Below are positions 34,114 through 40,933 of a stretch of 40,933 nucleotides of DNA, one piece after another. The stretch is taken from NCBI GenBank assembly GCA_003242605.1, contig QGUZ01000011.1:1-40933 (forward strand), in the 5' to 3' direction. Origin of the DNA: Actinomycetota bacterium. Its GTDB lineage: Bacteria; Actinomycetota; Actinomycetes; Streptosporangiales; Streptosporangiaceae. Every line of letters begins with the position of its first letter. The stretch's first letter is position 1. A program made the translations under genes and the position numbers. A model generated the notes under the pieces. That model ran no database searches and was not told the origin of the DNA. It saw only the letters and a list, made by a program, of their open reading frames with translations.

Positions 34114-34141
34114 GTAATAGAGAATCTCAGGCGCGTGACAA
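34114..34141 (-). promoter_or_regulatory. glpX promoter
   Basis: On the minus strand TTGTCA (-35, 34136-34141) and TATTAC (-10, 34114-34119) stand 16 bases apart, 28 bases before the glpX ATG. This is the best sigma-70-type promoter in the window. Confidence 0.6.
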
Positions 34142-34293
34142 CTGTGCGCAGGGTGGTGGTCGTGCACCTGAATGCCGACAATCCTTCCCTTCTGCGGCGA
34201 CTTTGATCCCGATCGGGTCCGCGGATATGCGCGCGCCGGAAACCGGTGAAGATCGACAACGCGCACCGGCCCACCGGACGCGGCCGGGAGGGA

Positions 34294-34299
34294 TAATGT
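34294..34299 (+). promoter_or_regulatory. -10 box TAATGT, leaderless start of the second TetR gene
   Basis: TAATGT-N7-ATG. The purine run GGGAGGG is 15 or more bases from the ATG and too far to act as a ribosome site. Confidence 0.5.
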
Positions 34300-34306
34300 C
34301 GCCACC

Positions 34307-34951
34307 ATGAGCAGCGACACCCGGCCGGTCACGACGCGCACCTCGGAGCGGGGGGCGGCCACCCGCGGCGCCCTCCTCGAGGCCGCGAAACAGGTCTTCG
34401 TCGCCAGCGGTTTCGCCGAGGCGGGCGTGACCGAGGTCGTGGCGCGGGCGAACGCCAGCGTCGGCAGCCTCTACCACCATTTCTCCGGCGGCAAGGCCGA
34501 GCTCTACACGGCGCTCTTCGACGAGTTCCAGGACCGGCAGATCCAGCGCAGCAAGCGGGCCACCCAGGCGGCCCGCGCGGCGGGCGTCACCGACCCGATG
34601 GAGCTGCTCATCGCGGGCGCCCGCGCCTACCTCGAGGGCTGCTTCGAGGAGCGGGAGCTGTCCGCGCTGTTCCTGCGCGGCGACGGCCCGCCCGGCTTCG
34701 AGGTGTACATGCGGGAGCGGCTCGGCGAGTGGGTACGGCGCAACGCCGCGCTCTTCGACGAGGACGAGGGGGCGCTCGCGGTCGTCATCACCGGCGCGCT
34801 CGCCGCGGTCGCCCAGCACGTGTCGCTCTCGGAGGACGTGGCCGCGGCCCGCAGGCTCGCCGACGAGGCGCTCGTCATCATCCGGGGCATCCGCCGGCCG
34901 GGCAGGCCCGCGGACGAGCCGCCCGCGGACCCGGCCGCCCGGCCCGCCTGA
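34307..34951 (+). CDS. TetR-family transcriptional regulator
   Basis: This is a 214-residue regulator. Helix-turn-helix at about 18-65: GALLEAAKQVFVASGFAEAG, then VTEVVARANASVGSLYHHFS with the classic 'SLYHHF' recognition helix, followed by GGKAELY. The C-terminal part (75-195) is the variable ligand and dimer domain, and a Pro/Ala/Asp tail ends it. Divergent from glpX with 220 bases between, so control of glpX is conceivable, but no operator is obvious. Target unknown. Confidence 0.9.
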   Translation: MSSDTRPVTTRTSERGAATRGALLEAAKQVFVASGFAEAGVTEVVARANASVGSLYHHFSGGKAELYTALFDEFQDRQIQRSKRATQAARAAGVTDPMELLIAGARAYLEGCFEERELSALFLRGDGPPGFEVYMRERLGEWVRRNAALFDEDEGALAVVITGALAAVAQHVSLSEDVAAARRLADEALVIIRGIRRPGRPADEPPADPAARPA

Positions 34952-35007
34952 GCGGCGCCCCGCGGCCGGCCGGGACGGGCGCGGTCGGGGGCGGCCGGGG
35001 GAGGCGG

Positions 35008-35013
35008 TAGTCT
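35008..35013 (+). promoter_or_regulatory. -10 box TAGTCT before the DUF4245 gene
   Basis: TAGTCT lies eight bases before the GTG at 35022; no ribosome site is seen. Leaderless, or a leader of one base. Confidence 0.4.
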
Positions 35014-35021
35014 CGCGTGGC

Positions 35022-35627
35022 GTGGGCCGATTCACCCAAGGGTTCGTTGGTTACGCGTTCGCGTTGCTGGTCTGCCTCGCCGCCGTCGGGCTGTTCCTGC
35101 TCGTGACGCCGCAGAGCCGTACCGAGCGCATCCCCGAGGTGAACTTCTCCATCGACCTGGCGAACGCACGCCGCCAGGCCTCGTTCGAGGTGTGGGCCCC
35201 CGACCCGGTGCCGCAGAACTGGGTGCCGAACAGCTCCCGCATCCCGCAGGACCAGGCGTTCTTCACCTGGCGGCTCGGCTTCGCCACGGCGAAGCGCAAG
35301 CACGCCATGCTCGCGCAGAGCGACGAGCGGCCCGCCGCCGAGTTCGCCAACCGCATGGCGAACAGCGACAAGAGCGTCGGCACCGTGGAGATCGCCGGGG
35401 CGACGTGGGAGAAGCGGGAGCGCCCGGACAAGAACCAGCGCACGCTGATCCGGTTCCTCGACGGCGCCACGGTCGTCGTCACCGGGTCCGCGGACTGGGA
35501 CGAGCTCACCACCCTCGCCGCCAGCCTCAAGCCGCACCCGAGGATCGAGGACACGCCCGCGCCCACGCCGTCGGCCTCCGCCACGCCCGCGGCCGCCGCG
35601 GCGGCGGCCGGCCGGCGGGACGGCTAG
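35022..35627 (+). CDS. DUF4245 membrane protein
   Basis: This 201-residue protein has one N-terminal membrane helix (about 8-29, FVGYAFALLVCLAAVGLFLL) and an extracellular domain (about 40-170; FEVWAPDPVPQNWVPNSSRI, FFTWRLGFATAKRKHAMLAQ, EIAGATWEKRE) matching DUF4245, with a Pro/Ala/Ser tail. The family is actinobacterial and recurs near glpX and xseB (Rv1100 in M. tuberculosis). Function unknown. Converges with xseB. Confidence 0.88.
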   Translation: MGRFTQGFVGYAFALLVCLAAVGLFLLVTPQSRTERIPEVNFSIDLANARRQASFEVWAPDPVPQNWVPNSSRIPQDQAFFTWRLGFATAKRKHAMLAQSDERPAAEFANRMANSDKSVGTVEIAGATWEKRERPDKNQRTLIRFLDGATVVVTGSADWDELTTLAASLKPHPRIEDTPAPTPSASATPAAAAAAAGRRDG

Positions 35628-35648
35628 AAGGGGCGCATCCAGGCGCGG

Positions 35649-35912
35649 CTAGAAGGGCGCGTCGCCGTCCCCGGCCCGGCCCTCGCGCTCGTCGCGCTCG
35701 GCCATCGCGGCGGCGAGCCGCGCCCGGGCGCCCTGCAGCCACTCCTCGCACACCGCGGCGAGCCGTTCGCCGCGCTCCCACAGCCGGATCGACTCCTCCA
35801 GGGTGAGCCCGCCGGCCTCGAGCCGCCGCACCACCTCGGTGAGCTCCTCGCGCGCCTGCTCGTAGGAGAGCTTCCGCTCCGGCGCGTCGTGTGCCGCGTT
35901 CTCGTCTGCCAC
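35649..35912 (-). CDS. xseB: Exodeoxyribonuclease VII small subunit
   Basis: The product is the 87-residue small subunit of exonuclease VII, which binds the large subunit XseA in several copies. The helical hairpin reads LSYEQAREELTEVVRRLEAG, then LTLEESIRLWERGERLAAVC with the usual 'LEESIxLWERG' motif. GTG at 35910-35912 has TAAGGT seven bases upstream and no ribosome site, so the message is probably leaderless. Here xseB is separated from xseA by an opposite-strand acetyltransferase gene; in most genomes the two are adjacent. Confidence 0.94.
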   Translation of the reverse strand: MADENAAHDAPERKLSYEQAREELTEVVRRLEAGGLTLEESIRLWERGERLAAVCEEWLQGARARLAAAMAERDEREGRAGDGDAPF

Positions 35913-35919
35913 GAGGCCA

Positions 35920-35925
35920 ACCTTA
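35920..35925 (-). promoter_or_regulatory. -10 box TAAGGT of xseB
   Basis: TAAGGT-N7-GTG on the minus strand. Confidence 0.5.
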
Positions 35926-35991
35926 CGGGGTCGCGCCGACGCTCCGGCGGCGGCAAAACCACTTGATTCGCGGCCGTCCGGAGCGCTAGTG

Positions 35992-36585
35992 ATGAGCGGC
36001 GTGACGGACGGTGTGAAGGACCCGGCACAGGACACCGCGAAGGACACCGCGCAGGACCGGGCGAAGGACACGGCGAACGATCGGACCGGCCACGGCCCCG
36101 CGGACGGCGTGCGGGTGCGCGCCGCGACCGTGGCCGACATCCCCGAGCTGGTACGGCTCCGCGAGATCCTCGGCGAGCGGATGAGCGCGGACCCGGGCGG
36201 CTATCCCGCCCACGACGGCTGGCAGGAGGCGTACGCGCGCAGCCTGCGCGAGCGGCTCGGCGACCGCGACGTCGCAATCCTCGTCATCGACCGGCCCGAC
36301 GGCGACGGCCTCGCCGCCTGCGGCATGGGGTTCATCTACGAGCGGTTCCCCGGGCCGGTGCTGCCCGACGGCAGGTTCGGCTACGTGCTCGGCATGACCA
36401 CCGACCCGGCCTACCGGCGGCGCGGGTACGGCCGGGCGATCCTGGCGGCGCTGCTCGACTGGTACCGGGCCAACGGCGTGCGCCGGGTCGACCTGCACGC
36501 CACCGCCGACGGCGAGCCGCTCTACCGCGCGTTCGGCTTCACCGCCCGCTACCCGGCGCTCACGTGGATCGATCCGACACCGTGA
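35992..36585 (+). CDS. GNAT-family N-acetyltransferase
   Basis: This 197-residue acetyltransferase occupies residues about 40-195: VRAATVADIPELVRLREILG, then GYVLGMTTDPAYRRRGYGRA followed by ILAAL, the acetyl-CoA loop, and ADGEPLYRAFGF near the end. Residues 8-33 are a hydrophilic repeat (KDPAQDTAKDTAQDRAKDTA) absent from ordinary members. ATG at 35992 is one choice; GTG at 35989 or 36001 also fit. The last 26 bases overlap the 3' end of the convergent xseA gene. It interrupts the xseA-xseB pair. Substrate unknown. Confidence 0.85.
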   Translation: MSGVTDGVKDPAQDTAKDTAQDRAKDTANDRTGHGPADGVRVRAATVADIPELVRLREILGERMSADPGGYPAHDGWQEAYARSLRERLGDRDVAILVIDRPDGDGLAACGMGFIYERFPGPVLPDGRFGYVLGMTTDPAYRRRGYGRAILAALLDWYRANGVRRVDLHATADGEPLYRAFGFTARYPALTWIDPTP

Positions 36586-37774
36586 TCACGCGGACCCGGT
36601 CGTCGGCGAACCGCACGCTCAGCTCCTCGCCGGGGCCGACGTCGGCGGCGAGCCGTACCACGTCGCCCGAGGGGCGCTGCACGATCGCGTAGCCGCGCTG
36701 CAGGGTGGCGGCGGGGGAGAGGGCGACCAGGCGGGCCCGCAGGTGTTCGAGCGAGTCCGCGGCCCGGTCGAGGGAGGCGGACAGGCTGCGGCGGGCGCGC
36801 TCGCGCAGCGCCTCCACCTGCTCCAGGCGGCGGTCGATCTCGCGTACCGGGTCGGCGAGCGACGGCCGGCTGCGCACCGCGGCGAGCCACGCCGACTCCC
36901 GGTCGATCAGGCCGGTGAGCACCCGGCGGCCCCGGTCCCGCAGCTGCCGGATGAGCGCGAGCTGCTCGCCCACGTCCGGCACCACCTTCTTCGCCGCGTC
37001 GGTCGGCGTGGAGGCCCGCACGTCGGCGACGAGGTCGAGCAGCGGGGTGTCCTGCTCGTGCCCGATCGCGCTCACCACCGGGGTACGGCAGGCGGCGACG
37101 GCGCGGACGAGGGACTCGTCGGAGAACGGCAGCAGGTCCTCGAGCGAGCCGCCGCCCCGCGCGATGACGATCACGTCGACCTCGGGGTCGGCGTCGAGCT
37201 TGCGCAGCGCCTCGGTCACCTCGGTCACGGCGTACGGCCCCTGCACCGCGACCTCTTCCACGGCGAAGCGCACCGCGGGCCACCGCCGGCGCGCGTTCTC
37301 CAGCACGTCCCGCTCGGCCGCGGAGTCCCGGCCGCAGATCAGCCCGACCGTGCGGGGCAGGAACGGCAGGCGGCGCTTGCGCTCCGCGTTGAACAGCCCC
37401 TCCGCGGCGAGCAGCTGCCGCAGCCGCTCCAGCCGGGCGAGCAGCTCGCCGATGCCGACCGGGCGGATCTCCAGCCCGGTGAACGCGAACGAGCCCCGGG
37501 TGACGTAGAAGTCGGGCTTGAGGCGCATCACCACCCGCGCCCCGTCGACCGGGCGCGGCGCGGTCGCCTCGTACACCGCCCGCGGGCACATCACCCGGGC
37601 GGACACGTTCGCGACCGGGTCGCGCAGCGTGAGGAACACGGTGCCGCCGCGGGCGCTCAGCTCGGTGATCTGGCCCTCGGCCCAGACCGTCCCCAGCCTG
37701 CCGATCCACTGCGCCACCATCTGCAGCACGCTGCGCAGCGGCAGCGGCTGCTCCGGAGAGCTCTTCGCGGCCAT
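36560..37774 (-). CDS. xseA: Exodeoxyribonuclease VII large subunit
   Basis: This is the 404-residue catalytic subunit of exonuclease VII, which degrades single-stranded DNA from both ends. An N-terminal OB fold (about 15-110: VWAEGQITELSARGGTVFLT, LRDPVANVSARVMCPRAVYE) precedes the catalytic domain with IVIARGGGSLEDLLPFSDES and SAIGHEQDTPLLDLVADVRA, then the coiled-coil region and GYAIVQRPSGDVV. ATG at 37772-37774 has TAGGCT seven bases upstream on its strand. Ends in a 26-base overlap with the GNAT gene. Confidence 0.95.
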   Translation of the reverse strand: MAAKSSPEQPLPLRSVLQMVAQWIGRLGTVWAEGQITELSARGGTVFLTLRDPVANVSARVMCPRAVYEATAPRPVDGARVVMRLKPDFYVTRGSFAFTGLEIRPVGIGELLARLERLRQLLAAEGLFNAERKRRLPFLPRTVGLICGRDSAAERDVLENARRRWPAVRFAVEEVAVQGPYAVTEVTEALRKLDADPEVDVIVIARGGGSLEDLLPFSDESLVRAVAACRTPVVSAIGHEQDTPLLDLVADVRASTPTDAAKKVVPDVGEQLALIRQLRDRGRRVLTGLIDRESAWLAAVRSRPSLADPVREIDRRLEQVEALRERARRSLSASLDRAADSLEHLRARLVALSPAATLQRGYAIVQRPSGDVVRLAADVGPGEELSVRFADDRVRVITVSDRST

Positions 37775-37781
37775 GCCGGGC

Positions 37782-37787
37782 AGCCTA
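37782..37787 (-). promoter_or_regulatory. -10 box TAGGCT of xseA
   Basis: TAGGCT-N7-ATG on the minus strand, in the 39-base gap after the upstream gene, so xseA can be transcribed on its own. Confidence 0.5.
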
Positions 37788-37813
37788 CCCAGGCGATCAG
37801 GTCCGCCGGGCGG

Positions 37814-38944
37814 CTACTTTCCGGCCTGCTGCTCGAGCTTGGCGAGCCGGTTCTCGAACATCCGGATGACGGTCTCCCGGCCGTGGTGCGCCCGCTCGTA
37901 CTCGAGCAGCTCGCGGATCTGCTCGGCGGTCTTGCCCCGCATGCGGGCGCGCAGCGAGGCGATGGTGAGCGTGGCGTAGCCGGGGATCGGCTCGGCCGGC
38001 GCGGTCGCCGTCGGGGCCTCGGCGCTCGGCACCGCGGTGACCGGCGTCTCCGGCTCGGGCGCGGCCTGCCCGGCGGTGCGCGCGGCCTTGGCGAGCTCCT
38101 CGCCCTCGGCGGCGGGCTCGGCGGGCTTCGGGGTGGGCTCGGCGGCGGGCTGCGCGGGCGCGGCGGCCTCCCCGGCGGCCTGCTCCACCCGCTCGACGTC
38201 CACCGCGGCCGCCTCCGCCGGGGCCTCCGCCTTCGCGGCCCGCTCGGCCGGCGCCGCCTCGGCGCTCTCCGTACTCTCGGTCACCGTGCCCTCGGTCACT
38301 GTGTCCGCCGCCGCGGCCTTCGCCGCCTCGGCCTCGGCCCGCTCCGCGACCGTCTCCTCGGCCCGCGCCGCGACGGTGTCCGTGCCGGCCGCCGTGTCCC
38401 CCGCCTTCCCGGCCTCCGGCGCGACCGCCTCGGCGGCCGTCTCCTCGCGCTCGCCCGCGGCCTTCTCCCCGGCCTTCTCCGCCGCCTTTTCCGCGGGCTT
38501 CTCCTCGGCCGTCGCGGCGGGCTTCTCCTCAGGCTTCTCCTCAGGCTTTTCCGCGGGCTTCTCCGCGGGCCGGGTGGGCGCGTAGATGACCGGCTCGCGC
38601 CGCGCCGTACCGCCGTTCGCCTCCGCGGCCGGCGCCTCCTCCCGGCGCGGGGCGAAGATGACGGGCTCCCGGCGGGCGGGCCGTTCCGGCTCCGCGGTCG
38701 CGGTGCCCGCGCCCTGGGCGGGGCGCGGCTCGTGCAGCGGCTCCTCTTCCTTTTCCTCCCGGCCCGTCCGCGAGAGGGCCTGGCGCAACCGGCCGGCCAG
38801 CTCCAGCATGACGCCGACGGCGCTCACCGCCGTCTGCAGCAGTTTCCTCGGCACGTCCTTCGCCTTCTCCTCGAGACCCTCGCGATCGCAGAGCTTCGCT
38901 CGGATCGACTTACCGATATCTTTGATGAAGTCTGGGAGGGACAC
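37814..38944 (-). CDS. Rv1109c-like (lipid-droplet-associated type) protein with long Ala/Glu-rich region
   Basis: This 376-residue protein sits between xseA and ispH like mycobacterial Rv1109c, a family annotated as lipid-droplet-associated. The N-terminus (about 1-65) is amphipathic and helical (LPDFIKDIGKSIRAKLCDRE). Residues about 65-310 are low complexity, rich in Ala, Glu, Pro and Lys, with EKPAEKPEEK- and AEKAGEKAAGE-type repeats and a twice-occurring EPVI(F/Y)AP motif. The conserved C-terminus reads PGYATLTIASLRARMRGKTA and LLEYERAHHGRETVIRMFEN, then RLAKL. GTG at 38942-38944 has GAAGGAG upstream. The middle is far longer than I expect for the family. Function is inferred from family and position. 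Confidence 0.75.
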   Translation of the reverse strand: MSLPDFIKDIGKSIRAKLCDREGLEEKAKDVPRKLLQTAVSAVGVMLELAGRLRQALSRTGREEKEEEPLHEPRPAQGAGTATAEPERPARREPVIFAPRREEAPAAEANGGTARREPVIYAPTRPAEKPAEKPEEKPEEKPAATAEEKPAEKAAEKAGEKAAGEREETAAEAVAPEAGKAGDTAAGTDTVAARAEETVAERAEAEAAKAAAADTVTEGTVTESTESAEAAPAERAAKAEAPAEAAAVDVERVEQAAGEAAAPAQPAAEPTPKPAEPAAEGEELAKAARTAGQAAPEPETPVTAVPSAEAPTATAPAEPIPGYATLTIASLRARMRGKTAEQIRELLEYERAHHGRETVIRMFENRLAKLEQQAGK

Positions 38945-39042
38945 CTGGAGCTCCTTCGGGCGGGTGAGTGAACCGATTGCCTGGCGGTTCGCAACTCTAG
39001 GCGGTCAAGAGGCCGGCGAACGGGTAACTGCGATGTTCCCCG

Positions 39043-39048
39043 TAGCAT
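39043..39048 (+). promoter_or_regulatory. -10 box TAGCAT, leaderless start of ispH
   Basis: TAGCAT-N6-ATG; no ribosome site precedes the ATG at 39055. Confidence 0.5.
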
Positions 39049-39054
39049 AGAGAC

Positions 39055-40029
39055 ATGACTGCTCAGAACCCCACGTCCCGACGCGTTCTCGTGGCCCGCC
39101 CCCGTGGATATTGCGCCGGGGTGGACCGCGCCGTCGCGACCGTGGAGAAGGCTCTCGAGCAGTACGGCGCGCCGATCTACGTGCGCAAGCAGATCGTGCA
39201 CAACACGCACGTGGTGCGCACGCTGGAAAAGCGCGGCGCCATCTTCGTGGACGAGACCGACGAGGTGCCCGAGGGCGCGATCGTCATCTTCTCCGCCCAC
39301 GGCGTGTCGCCCGCGGTCCACGAGGAGGCGGCCCGCCGTAACCTGAAGACCATAGACGCCACCTGCCCGCTGGTCACGAAGGTTCACAACGAGGCGAAGC
39401 GGTTCGCCGCCAAGGACTACGACATCCTGCTCATCGGCCACGAGGGCCACGAGGAGGTCGAGGGCACCGCGGGCGAGGCCCCCGACCACATCCGGCTGGT
39501 GGACGGCCCCGACGGCGTCGACAAGGTGCAGGTGCGCGACCCGAACCGCGTGGTGTGGCTCTCCCAGACCACGCTCTCGGTGGACGAGACCAAGCAGACC
39601 GTCGCCCGGCTGCGGGAACGGTTCCCCAACCTGATCGACCCGCCGAGCGACGACATCTGCTACGCCACGCAGAACCGGCAGACCGCGGTGAAGGAGATCG
39701 CCGCCCGGTCCGACCTCGTCATCGTCGTCGGCTCGAACAACTCCTCCAACTCCAAGCGGCTCGTCGAGGTCGCCAAGGACGCCGGCGCTCCCGCCGCCTA
39801 CCTCGTCGACGACGCCTCGTACATCGAGGAGTCGTGGCTCGAGGGCGTGACCACGGTGGGGCTCACCAGCGGCGCGTCCGTCCCCGAGGAGCTCGTCGAG
39901 GGCGTGCTCGCCCGGCTCGCGACCTACGGCTTCACCGACGTGGAGGAGGTCGAGTCGGTCGCCGAGCACATGCGCTTCGCGCTGCCGCACGAGCTGCGCA
40001 AGGACCTGCGCGCCGCCACCGCGCGCTGA
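39055..40029 (+). CDS. ispH: 4-hydroxy-3-methylbut-2-enyl diphosphate reductase
   Basis: IspH carries out the last step of the MEP pathway, reducing HMBPP to isopentenyl and dimethylallyl diphosphate, the substrates of the prenyltransferase encoded earlier. The 324-residue protein has the three iron-sulfur Cys: C20 (GYCAGVDRA), C104 (DATCPLVTKVH) and C202 (DDICYATQNRQ). HNTHVVRTL, SAHGVSP, the catalytic Glu region GHEGHEEVEGT, and GSNNSSNSKRLVEVA are also present. ATG at 39055 is supported by the leaderless -10 box. It diverges from the Rv1109c-like gene, as in mycobacteria. Confidence 0.97.
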   Translation: MTAQNPTSRRVLVARPRGYCAGVDRAVATVEKALEQYGAPIYVRKQIVHNTHVVRTLEKRGAIFVDETDEVPEGAIVIFSAHGVSPAVHEEAARRNLKTIDATCPLVTKVHNEAKRFAAKDYDILLIGHEGHEEVEGTAGEAPDHIRLVDGPDGVDKVQVRDPNRVVWLSQTTLSVDETKQTVARLRERFPNLIDPPSDDICYATQNRQTAVKEIAARSDLVIVVGSNNSSNSKRLVEVAKDAGAPAAYLVDDASYIEESWLEGVTTVGLTSGASVPEELVEGVLARLATYGFTDVEEVESVAEHMRFALPHELRKDLRAATAR

Positions 40030-40045
40030 CCCGCGTCCCGGCGCC

Positions 40046-40135
40046 GCGGTCCTTTCCCTCGGTTCTTTTTTCTGCAGTCCCCTATCCCCGCGGCTCCTTT
40101 CCCTGCGGTCCTTTCCCTTCGGCCCCTTTCCTCCG
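40046..40135. repeat. Pyrimidine-rich direct repeats downstream of ispH
   Basis: A unit like GCGGTCCTTTCCCT recurs from about 40046, 40090 and 40105, with weaker copies at 40073 and 40120, making an almost pure C/T strand. It is part of the 411-base gene-free stretch between ispH and the RidA gene. Possible roles: Rho-type termination of ispH, or an unusual DNA structure. Confidence 0.55.
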
Positions 40136-40226
40136 CCCGGCCTGCGCGCCCGCCGTGGCGTCATGCCGGTTCGTCCGGGACGACCGGGATTCAGTACGGC
40201 CGGCCGTGGGCAGACGAAGCCCATGG

Positions 40227-40312
40227 ATGGACCAATCACGATCAACGGGAGACAATAAAAGATCAACTATGGCCGTTACCAAGCGTAGTAGAACGAAACT
40301 TCAATAACGGCC
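40227..40312 (+). promoter_or_regulatory. AT-rich island with inverted repeat and micro-ORF before the RidA gene
   Basis: GGCCGTTA (40271-40278) and TAACGGCC (40305-40312) form a perfect eight-base inverted repeat with 26 bases between. They enclose a 12-codon frame, ATG 40269 to TAA 40307 (MAVTKRSRTKLQ), which also continues from ATG 40227 (26 codons). Codons such as AGA, AGT and CTT and the low GC differ sharply from all neighbours. GATCAAC occurs twice (40240-40246, 40261-40267). It may be a leader peptide and attenuator, a promoter region, or foreign DNA. Confidence 0.4.
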
Positions 40313-40440
40313 CGACCGATAACGAACACGACGGACGACCACGATCACGTCGCCGGCCGCCAGGCTCGGCGCGGTCGACGTCGGCGGCCATGGCCGCCCG
40401 GCACGGGCGGACACGGCCGTGCGAAGGGGAAAGGACGCAC

Positions 40441-40842
40441 GTGCGGCGCAAAGCGATCTCGGTTCCCGGGCTCGACCAGGACGATCAGCCCGCCCCCGTC
40501 GCGGTGACGGTCACCGGGGCGCTCGGCGGACTGCTCGTCACGGGCGGCATCACCGGGCGGGACCCGGAGACCGGCGAGATTCCCAAGGAGGCGGCCGACG
40601 AGGTGACGCAGGCCTTCGCGAACCTGCGGACCGTGCTCGACGCGGCGGGCTGCTCCCCGGAGAGCGTGGCCAAGATCACCATTTTCACCACCGACCGGTC
40701 GATCCGCGATCACGTCACTCGCGAATGGCTCGCGATGTTCCCCGACCCGGAGAGCCGCCCCGTCTGCCACACCCGGGTACAGCAGCTCACCGGCATGCGG
40801 CTGCAGCTCGACTGCCTCGCCGTGCTCTCATCGCAGGGCTGA
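40441..40842 (+). CDS. RidA (YjgF/YER057c/UK114)-family protein
   Basis: This 133-residue protein belongs to the family of enamine/imine deaminases that protect PLP enzymes from reactive intermediates. It shows VTVTGALGGLLVTGGITGRD, DEVTQAFANLRTVLDAAGCS, VAKITIFTTD and the end segment ESRPVCHTRVQQLTGMRLQL followed by DCLAV. The Arg equivalent to RidA R105 seems present, but the catalytic Glu near the end (IEIEAIA in RidA) is replaced by Asp (LQLDCLA). It is therefore a divergent member whose deaminase activity is not assured. GTG at 40441 has AAAGGA upstream. Confidence 0.88.
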   Translation: MRRKAISVPGLDQDDQPAPVAVTVTGALGGLLVTGGITGRDPETGEIPKEAADEVTQAFANLRTVLDAAGCSPESVAKITIFTTDRSIRDHVTREWLAMFPDPESRPVCHTRVQQLTGMRLQLDCLAVLSSQG

Positions 40843-40933
40843 TCTGCCGCGGCGGGCGCGCGGCCCGGCGCCGCGGGCTCCCGCGCGCCCGCGCCGCCGC
40901 ACGTCCCGCGCGGCCCGGAACCCTGCGCACCCG

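Overview
The window is high-GC actinobacterial chromosomal DNA, probably from the Streptosporangiales. That family-level guess is inference. The actinobacterial assignment rests on mycothiol S-conjugate amidase (Mca), GTP-type PEP carboxykinase, DUF1707, DUF4245 and DUF4307 proteins, frequent GTG starts, and many genes that look leaderless. Gene content and partial order match a conserved core block known from Mycobacterium tuberculosis (greA, DUF4307, mca, short-chain Z-isoprenyl diphosphate synthase, phoH2, fumC, glpX, DUF4245, xseB, xseA, an Rv1109c-like protein, ispH; roughly Rv1080c to Rv1110). I saw no insertion sequence, phage, CRISPR array, tRNA or rRNA.

Layout. 1-5.0 kb: end of an unidentified gene, an MMPL/RND exporter, and divergent from it an OmpR-type response regulator and sensor kinase with ATGA overlap. 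5.3-8.3 kb: a decayed second copy of a small GNAT gene beside the intact copy, a small membrane protein, mca, DUF4307 and greA. 8.5-11.5 kb: membrane-anchored NlpC/P60 hydrolase, TetR regulator, and a small ribbon-helix-helix-like protein. 11.5-16.4 kb: a long regulatory region, PEP carboxykinase, cis-prenyltransferase and PIN-PhoH ATPase. 16.5-20.2 kb: MtrA/MtrB-like two-component system with a GerMN-like lipoprotein, and a divergent transglycosylase-like wall enzyme; a perfect CRP-type palindrome lies between. 20.5-22.5 kb: a large family 2 glycosyltransferase.

22.5-29.7 kb: class II fumarase, two Ser/Thr kinases and class I fumarase, all on the minus strand. 29.7-32.2 kb: EamA exporter, whose stop overlaps the ribosome binding site of the class I fumarase, divergent from a MocR regulator with a perfect dyad between. 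32.3-35.6 kb: DUF1707 protein, glpX, TetR, DUF4245. 35.6-38.9 kb: xseB and xseA separated by an opposite-strand GNAT gene, then a lipid-droplet-associated-type protein. 39.0-40.9 kb: ispH, a gene-free tract with pyrimidine repeats and an AT-rich island, and a RidA-family protein.

Themes: central carbon metabolism (both fumarases, PEP carboxykinase, fructose bisphosphatase), envelope and isoprenoid supply (IspH, cis-prenyltransferase, NlpC/P60, transglycosylase, glycosyltransferase), and signalling (two two-component systems, two kinases, two TetR, one MocR). The most interesting non-coding signals are four DasR/GntR-like dyads around the PEP carboxykinase promoter, the repeated TANNNT-N(6-8)-start leaderless arrangement, the CRP palindrome, the MocR dyad tied to an EamA-fumarase unit, and the AT-rich micro-ORF island before the RidA gene. 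No wholly new multi-gene system is evident; most genes belong to known families.
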